This document shows, piece by piece, positions 55,148 to 64,000 of a stretch of 64,000 bases of DNA (its first letter is position 1; every line of letters begins with the position of its first letter). Made by a program: the position numbers and the translations under genes. The notes under the pieces are model-generated. The model ran no database searches and was not told where the DNA came from. It saw only the letters and a program-made list of their open reading frames with translations. This DNA is from Amyelois transitella (Eukaryota; Arthropoda; Insecta; Lepidoptera; Pyralidae): assembly GCF_032362555.1 (NCBI RefSeq), contig NC_083516.1, positions 4,055,001 to 4,119,000 of the forward strand, given 5' to 3'.

Positions 55148-56938
55148 CTACCTTAACTTACCAATCCCCAAATGCCGATTTACGACTTCTTTCAAAATTG
55201 AGTCATGGCTGGCATATAAACTAATGTTTGGGGTTGCATCAACCCATCTTACCCCCACTGCATCATCCCCAGCATGTAGATTTAGGGCTCCAACAACAGA
55301 TCCACTGTCGTCATGGAAATTGTAAGCCACAGTTTCCATCCATGCATTGTCAGTATTGCGACGGTCATCCACATATCCCTCGTAAACAACTTCTCCTTCA
55401 CTAAAGAACTTTTCAAACTTTTTTGTCCATTCTTCTCTTTCCTCTGTAAAAGGATTAATCATTATTAGGGTGCAACAGTGCTGCAGGATTCTTAAAAAAA
55501 AAAAAAATTAGATGCATTGTAGTATTTCTTTCATTTGCATCCAAAATGTTTTTGTGAGAACTAATTTTACAGTGTGAATGAATACAAGTGTGAACTAATG
55601 TTAGATAATAGGATTCCTCAACAATCCTATTATCTAACATTAGTTTAAGTGATTATGAGGAAGAGGAATTGTCACGCGGAAATTAAGACGATGCGGAGAT
55701 ATGGAGCAGAAGAGGAAAAGGATGATAGGAAATTATAAATACTAGTAGATCCAACCCAACAGCCATTTCATAACTAGGTAGAAACATACACAAAAATTAA
55801 TTAAAAGGGGCGTTTCCAGTAGATAGGCTGACAGCAGGAGTGAAGGGCTCGTTCGCCCGTCCATCAGCATCACGCTGCGGCCTGTGCCATGGACACGCGA
55901 CGCGCATGCGCAGTGAAATTCCTCATAAATTTTGAGGAACTGATAGCAGAAGAGGATTTTTTATTTTTATTTATGAGGATGTGGTAGCATTTGAGGAACC
56001 CAAAATACTGCGGAATTTTGGCATTATGAGGAAGCAGAACAAGAATCCTCAGCAACCCTATTATACTAATAGGAAGCTACATTTGTTTTTACCTTTAGAC
56101 ATGACTAAAGCATTCATAGCTTCTTCTTGGAATTCCCTGACAGCTGTGGTGGTTACTTTTTCTCCAGGATCAACCATGCCACCAGGCAGGGCCCACTCTC
56201 CAGTGTCTCCTCGTTTGATAGCTACAAACTGAAGTATTGGTCTAAAAAATAATTATAATGTTATCAAGCCCACATACCCAGTACTGCAAACTATGTCAAT
56301 GTTAGGTGTGGGATACACCAGGATGCCATTTTATTTAGCACTGTCACCAAAATAAGAATTGCAATTAACTTACTTATCATTGTCGTCATGAACTAACTCC
56401 CCTGACTCCAATCTCTTCCATCGTGTAACCACTGGATCTGCTGCATGATTTGGTCCCCACCGACCAAGGATTCCACGTCCACAAATTCCAGTGCGGCCAA
56501 TGGGATTAAGTGGATAACCATTGACAATTTGGTAGTCACCCATGTAACTTTTTCTACTTATTTTTCCATCCATACTATTCCATTTTGGTTGAAATGTACC
56601 ATTACCTAATAAGAAAATGATTTTATTATGTTTTAGTTTGTTGCACTTACATAAAGTCAATGATGAAATTACTTACCAATGTCAGGATCTGCCCATGGTT
56701 TCCCTGTAAGCCCTGGTTCAGTATAATTAGGAGGTTTGTAACTGGTATACTCAGTAGACCAGCTGACCTTATCATCAGGAACAATAAATCTTAGTACATT
56801 TGACCGAGGGTAAGTCCCACCTCTGCATTTGAAATGTATGGACATCAGAGCTACCTGGGGTCTTGCCATTAATGTTCTAGAACTCGATAGTATTATGAGG
56901 AATAATTTGATATTCATATATTTACTTTTGTAAAACAT
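55148..56938 (-). CDS. NUDT9: ADP-ribose pyrophosphatase (NUDT9 family)
   Basis: Hydrolyses ADP-ribose to AMP and ribose 5-phosphate. Four exons join to 312 aa: 56677-56938, 56374-56605, 56093-56241, 55148-55443. The N-terminus has a hydrophobic stretch ([10 protein letters not shown]) followed by basic residues, which could be a mitochondrial or secretory signal. The NUDT9 N-terminal domain is recognisable ([45 protein letters not shown]). The Nudix box at about 186-208 reads GGMVDPGEK ... REFQEEAM; the position of the usual Gly is Met, and human NUDT9 also departs from the consensus there. [16 protein letters not shown] and [12 protein letters not shown] are family signatures. The protein is slightly shorter than human NUDT9 (350 aa). 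Intron 3 holds a MITE-like element. Confidence 0.95.
55461..56081. mobile_element. MITE-like element(s) in NUDT9 intron 3
   Basis: The left end (ATTAGGGTGCAACAG ... GCAGGATTCTT, about 55461-55493) and right end (AAGAATCCTCAGCAACCCTA, about 56043-56068) are related inversely. The interior repeats ATGAGGAA/TTCCTCAT words many times. A smaller unit sits inside as a perfect hairpin (55593-55645). No coding frame. Borders are approximate. Confidence 0.5.
55593..55645. repeat. Perfect hairpin, 23-bp arms and 7-nt loop
   Basis: The left arm 55593-55615 and right arm 55623-55645 are exact reverse complements; the loop is CCTCAAC. The arms contain GATAATAGGATT, resembling the ends of the surrounding MITE-like element. 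Confidence 0.92.
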
Positions 56939-57109
56939 TAGCTTTTTGTATTTTTAGAAAGCAATCTCAAAGACACAGACGTTTGCTTCTAGCCTTTCTA
57001 TTCAAATAGGCAAAAGGAAATAAGAGTCATTCTCATATCAAATTCCAAAGAAAAGAAAACAAGAATTCAAAACAATAACATTAATGGGAACTATTTCTGT
57101 TCAAGTAGT

Positions 57110-57500
57110 GTTGCCGAAAGTTCGCTATCGATAATTCGATAGTGGAATATCACTATCAAATTATCGATAGCACAGTTTCTGTCAATACTATTGGGACCAA
57201 ACAATACTTTCGATAGTATTGAAGCTCAATATTGAAAGCAAGCAGCAGTGAGCTATCGATAGGTTAGAAAATTTTCGAGATTGTGGCGAAATCTATACGC
57301 CACAAGCCATAAAAATAAAAAATAGAATCACGCGAAGCTATCAGTCATAAACAGCGAAAAACATAAATCGCGCAAGCAAAGATTGCACGGATTGGAGCAT
57401 ATATACAACCTCCGACATCATCATCTCAACATCGTCGGAGCCCAGGCATAACACCTAGTCGAGCCGAATCATCGCTGAGGCTCAATGGCAACTATCGATA
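57110..57500. promoter_or_regulatory. TATCGATA (DRE-like) cluster upstream of NUDT9
   Basis: Perfect TATCGATA octamers at 57126-57133, 57162-57169, 57254-57261 and 57493-57500, within 600 bases upstream of the NUDT9 ATG. The first part begins AGTGTTGCC like the ALYREF and NCAPD2-intron segments, so it may derive from a repeat. Confidence 0.5.
57355..57490 (-). repeat. Dispersed repeat, family F, copy 2
   Basis: AATCGCGCAAGCAAAGATTG, ACGGATTGGAGCATATATAC, AACCTCCGACATC, CAACATCGTCGGAGCCCAGG and CATAACACCTAG: the inverse of 33553-33715 with few changes and a short internal length difference. Confidence 0.7.
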
Positions 57501-57670
57501 GTAAAACTCGATAGTTTGATAATGCTAATCTATACGAATGAATATTTCATCAACAAACAAGACGTCAAGCAAGTACCTGCATAATGCTGACAATTGACTT
57601 GGCAGAGAGATTTGTTTTAAATGACATCTTTTTTACGAAAGACTCAACTGTAGCAAAGAACAGATCACAC

Positions 57671-57843
57671 TGATACATACATATAATCCTGACTATATCC
57701 CAATAGGTCACGTTCAGTAGCAGTCTGTTTGGCTTAATGATAGAATTGAGATTCAAATAGTGATGGGTTGTTACCCCATCGCCTAAAAGAAGAATCTCAA
57801 GTTTATGAGCCTATGTCTTAGTCGGCTTTTACGACATCCACTG
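57671..57843 (+). repeat. Dispersed repeat, family A
   Basis: ACATATAATCCTGACTATAT, GTCACGTTCAG, TTAATGATAGAATTGAGATT, GCCTAAAAGAAGAATCTCAA and TTTTACGACATCCACTGA. It lacks the GTAGACAGAGCC part by internal deletion. Confidence 0.65.
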
Positions 57844-57899
57844 ATTACATCACACTGATTTTCTATAAATTTTTGTATAATATCTATCCAAAATACTCT

Positions 57900-57962
57900 A
57901 TATAAAATCACGTATATTTCCCGGAGGGGTAGGCAGACACTACATCTTTCTACTTGCGATGC
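57900..57962 (-). repeat. LINE tail fragment (reverse of 26649-26772 type)
   Basis: AATCACGTATATTTCCCGGA, GGGGTAGGCAGACACTACAT and CTTTCTACTTG: the reverse of a tail encoding ..KW/KDV..AYPSGK. Confidence 0.5.
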
Positions 57963-58048
57963 GACCACTGCATACATTTTTTCTTGCTTATTTCATTTTG
58001 TCTAACCTCTCTTTATGTAAGCTCATCAATTTAAGGTATTGTACATAT

Positions 58049-58165
58049 CGAGAGTGTCGCTGGTCTTATGGCTAAGTTGCCCGGTTAAAATGCGTGATGC
58101 GTAGAAGGGCACAGGTTCTACTCCCACCTCGGCCATGTATCAATGACTATTTTCGAAGTTATGTA
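58049..58165 (+). repeat. tRNA-headed SINE fragment, family E
   Basis: GCTGGTCTTATGGCTAAGTT, GCGTGATGCGTAGAAGGGCA, CAGGTTCTACTCCCACCTCG and GCCATGTATCAATGACTATT. A and B box-like words are at tRNA spacing. Confidence 0.55.
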
Positions 58166-58568
58166 GGTACATTAGTTTGAATTCTAACATATTCATATTC
58201 TTGATTTTAAGATTCCACATGTCTTCTTGAATACCTTGGTAGATATTTATTTCATAGTTTACTTAGATATAATCAATACAATTAGTGGCAGAACGAGGCG
58301 CGAATACTCAGGGATGCACTCGTCACAAAAAGAGGCGAGGGTAGGCCTCGTACCTACTAGGCATATTCCTGAAAGTTTTTAGCTTGGATGCTCACTCAGA
58401 TTTTCTCAGATAGGACACCTACACCTATGTAGGTAACTAATAATTAAGATTGAGTGTTTATCTGAGGTATGCATATTCCTGAAAGTTCTAAGGTTTGCTG
58501 CTTTTTATTCATACTACTTTAAATAAAACCTGAGAAATAAAATATACAGATTGTAAATATAAAATGTA

Positions 58569-58574
58569 TTTATT
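58569..58574 (-). terminator. Polyadenylation signal of NCAPD2
   Basis: AATAAA on the minus strand, about 30 bases past the NCAPD2 stop. Confidence 0.5.
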
Positions 58575-58602
58575 AATATTCGATGTAACAAAAACTAACT
58601 CA

Positions 58603-61600
58603 TTATTTCTTTCTGCGAGTAGTTTTCCTAGCAGTAGGTTTTTTGAAAACATCGTCATCCTTTTGTTGATCTTCGTCATCTGAAAAGTGCGTTAATTGAA
58701 ATTCAGAAAAACATAAATAAAATAACAGTAAAGGGGTAATCAGATAATGTTGTACACTTTCCACGGTCCCCGCATACTCTTTCATGAATATTTTCATGCA
58801 AAAATTCAGAACAACATTATAAATTTACATTCAAAACAAAACATAACAAACCTGATTCTTCAGAATTATAAGAAACAACTTTTCTAGATCTCGTTGGTTT
58901 TCTGCTAGATTTTCGAACTGAAGGTGGAGTTCCATCGTTGGCGGGTGGTTCATTCTGAGAAAACATGAAAGAGAAGTTTTCTATTAGGAAAGCATTGAGT
59001 TTAATTACATAATTAACTTATTTGACCTTAATTTACAGGAAACATAGTATATAATAATCTACTGACATAGCACAATTGACACTTGTAAATAAATACATGT
59101 ATTGTCCAAAAATATATCAGTATGAACCCGATTAGTGTTGCCAGTCGATAGTCGTCGATAGTTGAGTAAAGGCAACAGTATCGATAGGATCATCGATCAT
59201 ACCTCATCAGGGCTCGAGGAACGCCGCCGGGCACGCCGGGGCGCGGGTTTCTTCCGCGGCGTGGCGCGCGGCGGCTCGGCCGCAGCCGCGGGCCGCGCGC
59301 CGTCCTCGCCCTCGCGCACAGCGAAACACTCCTCGATCTTATCGCCCAGCTCCGTTACTAGCGTCTGAAATATACACACACTTTAACAATCTGCGTTAAC
59401 ATAATTTTTCCGCCGTCAGGGTACAATATAGACAGCAATTTTAATTCCGTAATACTAACTGTGACCTGTGACTACCTGTGACTCCGACTATGGCGCACAG
59501 TTGTACACTGAAGGACCTGTCTGTATGATGCTATAAGAAATGATTCTATTCTTTACTTTAACTATTTCTGCTTCACATGGCAGTTGAGTTTAAAAAATCC
59601 TACATCAGCCATATTAAAACAAAAACCACTTACTTTAATTTCATTCTTCGCCAATTTCGACGTGTTATTCATGAGCGTCGTGAAAGACTCCATTACGCCG
59701 CTGCAATGCAGCTTATCCTTATAGCAATCCAGGTTTTCAATGAGTTTCCTCAAGGACCTCTCATTATACGAGAACAATGAGAGGCAGTACGCTAGATCGC
59801 GCCACTGGCGTTCTTCAGTTGATAGCTTGAAGCGCTGACAAAGTTTTTCTACTAGAGCCTCCATTTGACGGTCTTTTTGTATGAGTGATGTTATGTATCT
59901 GTAGGAAGGATAATCATTTTAAAGCAGTGGTAAAAAACGTACGTGGGATCCACGAAGACTGAAATTTAAGGTGCGGCATAACATTACTTTGATGATTAAA
60001 AATCTCATAAAGAAAGAGAATCTGTGAAAGCCTCTAACGCAAAAAGGCCTCGAACAAGCACTATATTTGCGAAAATAATGAGTCAATAGATTTATGCCAT
60101 GAGTCTAAGATAAACTGAACTAGCAACCGAGTAGGTTATATATGGAGATGAACTTATTAGAAATCTACGTAATCATCTTTACCAAATGATTCATAACTTA
60201 CAACATTATCTACGAATTATCAAGCTACAGATAAATGTATTAATAAATATTATTTAAAAATAATATAGGTATTTAATGCGCACGTATGTAACGTACCTTT
60301 ATTATATACCGGACGTTTAGAATAATGTTACAATGATCTGTGGTGACCAAACGTCTTAAAACCAGTGGGCTACTGCTCTTTGGATATTTTCGGGGATAGA
60401 CCTGAATTCCTTGGCTTTTGACCTACTTACTTCATAATAAGTCTATACTGGTCCTCCGGCACGTTCAGCTCAGGGTCGCTAAGGCGCGATATGATGTCGG
60501 GCATCACGTTATACAGGGCGTTGCCTTTCTGCGAAAGCTGCTTGAAGAACAGGCGCGTCATATTCGCGACGCCAGAGTCTTTGTCGGCGCAGCAGAGCGC
60601 CATGTCCGCTATCTGACCTTTTTTTTTGAAAAAAAAAAAAAAACTTTGTAGTGAATATGATGTGGAAGCCAAAGGGACCAGCTAACCTGAATCTGGATGT
60701 ACGGAAATTTGAGTAAATTTAATGACCTTAACCTTCGAATTGCCAATAACGCGCAAACGGAGTTGCGGGCGACAGCTAGTACACAAGTAAAAAAAAATTC
60801 ATTGGGTAAAAAAACAAAGATATTGACAACTTATCCGAAAAAAACTTCTTAAAAAAATACATATTAAAAAGAAACTGATTCCAAGAGGAAACATTCTTTT
60901 ATAATTTAAATCAAGAGATTGCCAAACAAACAATAAATTTATAAATACTATTGCATCACGTGTTATGTACCTTTGACGCGCACCATTTCGTGGAGAACCA
61001 GGAATGACAGCATCTTTACAGCGCATTGCCGGACTTCAAGCTCTTCGTCGTTCAGGCTACGGAATAATAACAAAAACATTAGAATTGATGCTACCATTCC
61101 TTAATTATAGTTTAAACTTTAGTTTTTTCTTTGATAACTTCTGTTTGTAGATTTGAAGCCTACTTTTTTATTCATGTAATGAAGTTTAATGTATCATAAG
61201 TGCATTACATTTCTTTCTTTCTTACATGACAATATAATAGATAAACAAATTGAATTCAGTATTTAATGAATTCAGAATTATTAAAATAGAAATTAAACAA
61301 TTTAATTGCAAATCAGGAGTTAATGCGTCGTTAATTTAATCTTACATGTGATAAATGTGATGTGTCCATGGTTGAGTGAGATTAGGGAACCGTAGAGTAA
61401 GATCGGCGAAAGCGATGGTTAGGTTGGTCCTCAAGGAAACATTCTTAGACCGCTTCAGTACTGTCACCATTAGCTGAAGACCGTCTTCGCACACTGCACT
61501 TGAAACCAACATGAATCTGAAACGAGGATAAGTAATCCGCGTAGTATACATAGATTATTTCATTTTATCATAAATTATACAGGTATTTTGTTTCCTCAAT

Positions 61601-63944
61601 AAATATTTTCTAATATCCTTGTTGACTGTTTCTCTCGTTTTATCCTCTATTTGATTAGAAACTTTCACAGAAAAGTTTAACAGCGGGGTTATTCGCCAAT
61701 GTCTTATCTTCCATTTCTGAAGGAAATTATCTATTCTTTTCCCTGAATAAAAAAAATTAAAGAAAGACAAGGCATATGTCTTATCTTATCTCTTTAAATT
61801 TGATGGTTATTTTAGTTTGAAAAATCATCTCGAATCTTGAAATTTGTTTTATAATTGAGAATTAAAAGTCCCAAGTTCTTGCGATTCGTCAAGGGATCTG
61901 GTGGATTTAAACGATCGACGTGGCATCGCAGTTTTGTGTATGACGCCTAAGATAGAATAGAATAAACTTTATTGACAAATTAAAAACCCACAATAAGGTA
62001 CGAAGATTTTAAAATAAACGATAACACAAACAATAGACATATAGCTAAATCAAATAACATACACTATTTGAATTTTTTTATAACAAAAAGAAGAAGGAAA
62101 ACCAAATGACAATAAAATTTAGGGTTTTCTTAGATAGTTGTCACAGATAAACATAGTTATACCTGGTAAATGTTAAAGCTGCGGCCGCTTGTAATTGCGT
62201 CGTACAGCGCGCGGGATTGGCCAACAACCAGCGAAGGAGGGGGATGTAGCGCGCTAAAGCGGTGTCGACGCCGACGATGTCCCGCTCGCATACGTTGCGG
62301 ACGTATTCCGCGTCCGCGTCGTCTGCTACTGCGCCCTCGAGGCCCGCCTCGTCTTCCGTCATTGTGGTGTTTGCCTTCAGATCAAACATTTGAAAGTAAA
62401 TTAATAAATATATACGGGACAAATTGCACTTAAAATATATACCTATATGGATAAACAAGACCCAGGCCAATCAGAGATAGTTCGTTTCTCATCATGCTCT
62501 GGCCAGCAAACACCGTTGGGTGACAGAGGCCGTCAAAAGTGTAGAGAAACATGTCTGAGTGGAACGCGGCCCTCAAAGCGTAACATGTTCTGCTTTGTGT
62601 GCGAAGGTGATTTTCACTCACCTAATAATATTCTCAATAAAGTTAAGAGCATCGGCAGTTGAATCATTAAGGTGCACGATCAATATGTCGTGAGGAAACC
62701 TGCACTTTCAGGCAACTGGATGTGTAACCTTGATTCAACACGGACTAGGTTCCCCTGCAAAGGTTGAGGAGGGAAATGGAAGTCGCTTTGTGTATAAATC
62801 TGACTCACCCAATCCAGGATCATGATTAAAGGCGTACTCGGGGCTCGTCTCCAAAGTTATGAGGACGTAACCGAGACTAATTCCAGGGGGAAGGAGATAG
62901 TTACCGAAGGCGCCTTGGAGACGCTGGCAGAGCGTTGTCCCCTGGAAGAAGCGCTGGCGTTGCTGACATTCATGAGCGTTTGTCTGCGGAGGTCATCAAC
63001 TCGTCCGCGCTTAGCTGGAGTCGCGAACGCACTGGCTTTCTTCTTTTTCTTCTCTTCTTCTTTGCGTTCTTCGCGAACCTAATAAAAAAGCATTGTAGCA
63101 AAACAGTTTAAAATTCAAATGAGGACCAGTCCAGACCAGACCATAAACCAGTTTAATGTTATATATTACATGACGATCTGGCAAATGAGAATAACAGAAG
63201 TTACACTTAATTTAATTTCTGCACACTAAAACTGCTGCATGTTACAACAGTATGTGTACGCACTACTTGATGATTCATATTAAGTTATATTGTGATTGTT
63301 TGACGACCTGTGTTTTAACAGGTCAAAAAAAAAATACATTTCATAAACCCTGCTACTAGGGATTAGTAAAAGAATTAAATTAAAAATGTGTTTTCTCTCA
63401 CCTGGTTTCTTCTTCTTAATTCGCTGTAGACGCTTGTGTCCAGATATATCAATTGCTGCAATGCGACGTGTCCCACTGCAAAAACGAACCGGGTCAACAA
63501 CTCCGTGGGCATGCTGGCTTCCTCTTCACTGTCCTGGTCCTTTACCACCGACTCTTGCAGCCTTTTGAACATTTCCGACAAAATCTTCGCACAAAGGATC
63601 TCAGGAGAATCGCACACCGCGTAAATAAAATCTATAGTGTTCGTAGCGAATTGCATGAACTTATTCAACTTCGAATAAGTTTCTAGAAGGCTGTCGAATA
63701 TCGCTGTGAATATGGGGTGGTCCATGGGATATCTTTGGTTTTTCTTTGCTAAACATAACAGCAGCTGAGCGCTCAGATTCCTTGAGTTATAGTCGCCTGT
63801 GAGACCGTGGGTCTGGATAACCTCCAAATTTGCCAGTACTACAGAAGGCTGGGCTTTAGATATCATGACGAGAATAGATATCGCCGCATAGCTGTCCATA
63901 TCGGTAGTACCATCGATTTTCTTCAGAAACATTTCCCAGAAAAC
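58603..63944 (-). CDS. NCAPD2: Condensin complex subunit 1 (CAP-D2), C-terminal part
   Basis: HEAT-repeat subunit of condensin I, which compacts mitotic chromosomes. Ten exons are visible, 659 aa plus stop: 63402-63944, 62905-63078, 62163-62374, 61346-61516, 60971-61056, 60431-60617, 59634-59898, 59203-59364, 58852-58954, 58603-58679. The N-terminal half lies beyond the right edge, since the first exon opens in phase 0 after an acceptor. Matches to human NCAPD2 run in order: SYAAISILVMISKAQPSVV, EDEAGLEGAVADDADAEY, FADLTLRFPNLTQPWTHHIY, DEELEVRQCAVKMLSFLVLH, KQLSQKGNALYNVMPDIISR, ALVEKLCQRFKLSTEERQWR. The tail is Lys/Arg-rich with SSSPDE (59203-59364) and ends TARKTTRRKK, like the basic, phosphorylated CAP-D2 tail. 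The acceptor of exon 63079/62374 has a weak pyrimidine tract. Confidence 0.95.
59133..59195. repeat. TATCGATA-bearing repeat segment in an NCAPD2 intron
   Basis: TAGTGTTGCCAGTCGATAGT, CGTCGATAGTTGAGTAAAGG, CAACAGTATCGATAGGATCA. The GTTGAGT(T)AAAG-CAA-TATCGATAGGA order is shared with 17457-17520 upstream of ALYREF. Confidence 0.6.
60753..60780 (+). repeat. Helitron-type (Lep1-like) 3' end piece
   Basis: CGCAAACGGAGTTGCGGGCG then ACAGCTAG. Only the terminus is present, in an NCAPD2 intron. Confidence 0.5.
62650..62903 (+). repeat. SINE-like repeat, family E, abutting an NCAPD2 splice donor
   Basis: ATGTCGTGAGGAAACCTGCA, TTTCAGGCAACTGGATGTGT, ACTCACCCAATCCAGGATCA and GGCGTACTCGGGGCTCG ... ATGAGGACGTAACC. 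Its tail resembles 21268-21352. The NCAPD2 exon donor (exon end 62905) lies at its right border. Confidence 0.6.
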
Positions 63945-64000
63945 CTGAAACCCAAAAGTAAAGACAATTTTAGATGACGTTTGCACTTGAAGAAGGACTT

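Larger units (their letters stand above)
56939..58602. other. Intergenic region between NCAPD2 and NUDT9
   Basis: Upstream of NUDT9 and downstream of NCAPD2. It contains TATCGATA sites (57126-57500), family F copy 2 (57355-57490), family A (57671-57843), a reversed LINE tail (57900-57962) and a family E SINE head (58049-58165). No gene was recognised. Confidence 0.6.

Noticed and set aside
1-64000. CRISPR array, operons or phage-like systems
   Set aside because: Introns, polyadenylation signals, LTR elements and animal genes throughout; repeated words are dispersed transposon parts, not regularly spaced arrays.

Overview
This is a gene-rich, AT-rich window from an animal nuclear genome, almost certainly a lepidopteran (moth or butterfly). 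The genes are split by canonical GT-AG introns. The intergenic and intronic DNA is full of repeats typical of Lepidoptera: Lep1-type non-autonomous Helitrons ending in CTAG, tRNA-headed SINEs, LINE tails and a very abundant ~240-bp dispersed repeat. There is no bacterial, phage or CRISPR content.

Eight conserved protein-coding genes could be assembled exon by exon, with every junction kept in frame. From left to right they are CMTR1 (-, cap-1 2'-O-methyltransferase), ALYREF (-, TREX mRNA export adaptor), SLBP (+, histone mRNA stem-loop binding protein), HMG20A/B-like (-, HMG-box protein of the LSD1/CoREST type), METTL16 (-, U6/MAT2A m6A methyltransferase), XPO6 (+, exportin-6, nuclear export of actin-profilin), NUDT9 (-, ADP-ribose pyrophosphatase) and NCAPD2 (-, condensin I subunit D2, running off the right edge). 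Four of the eight act directly on RNA in the nucleus (cap, export, histone 3' end, U6), but nothing in the sequence shows that the clustering is functional.

Layout: 1-3.3 kb is intergenic; 3.3-11.7 kb is CMTR1, with a Helitron helicase relic and a Lep1 copy in one intron; 11.7-14.9 kb is repeat-rich intergenic DNA with a snapback and a local duplication; 14.9-17.3 kb is ALYREF; 18.4-21.6 kb is SLBP; 21.8-25.3 kb is HMG20; 25.3-29.7 kb is intergenic, with decayed LINE RT and a hAT-like element with CTTCGG-rich ends; 29.7-33.2 kb is METTL16; 34.4-53.9 kb is XPO6; 55.1-56.9 kb is NUDT9; 58.6-64 kb is NCAPD2.

The most unusual DNA is in XPO6 introns. One intron holds a very young Ty1/copia element (LTRs identical except for a 12-bp indel, 5-bp target duplication CTATT, one frameshift between gag and pol) only about 25 bp from a splice donor. 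Another holds a three-level nest: a ~3-kb element with ~300-bp inverted arms, 38-bp perfect palindromes and an 8-bp target duplication; inside it a pogo-like element with TA target duplication and about ten TTGCCC subterminal motifs; inside that a complete Lep1 Helitron. I found no clear new biochemical system. The best candidates for something undescribed are the long-inverted-repeat element, the CTTCGG hAT-like element and a possible alternative first exon in HMG20.
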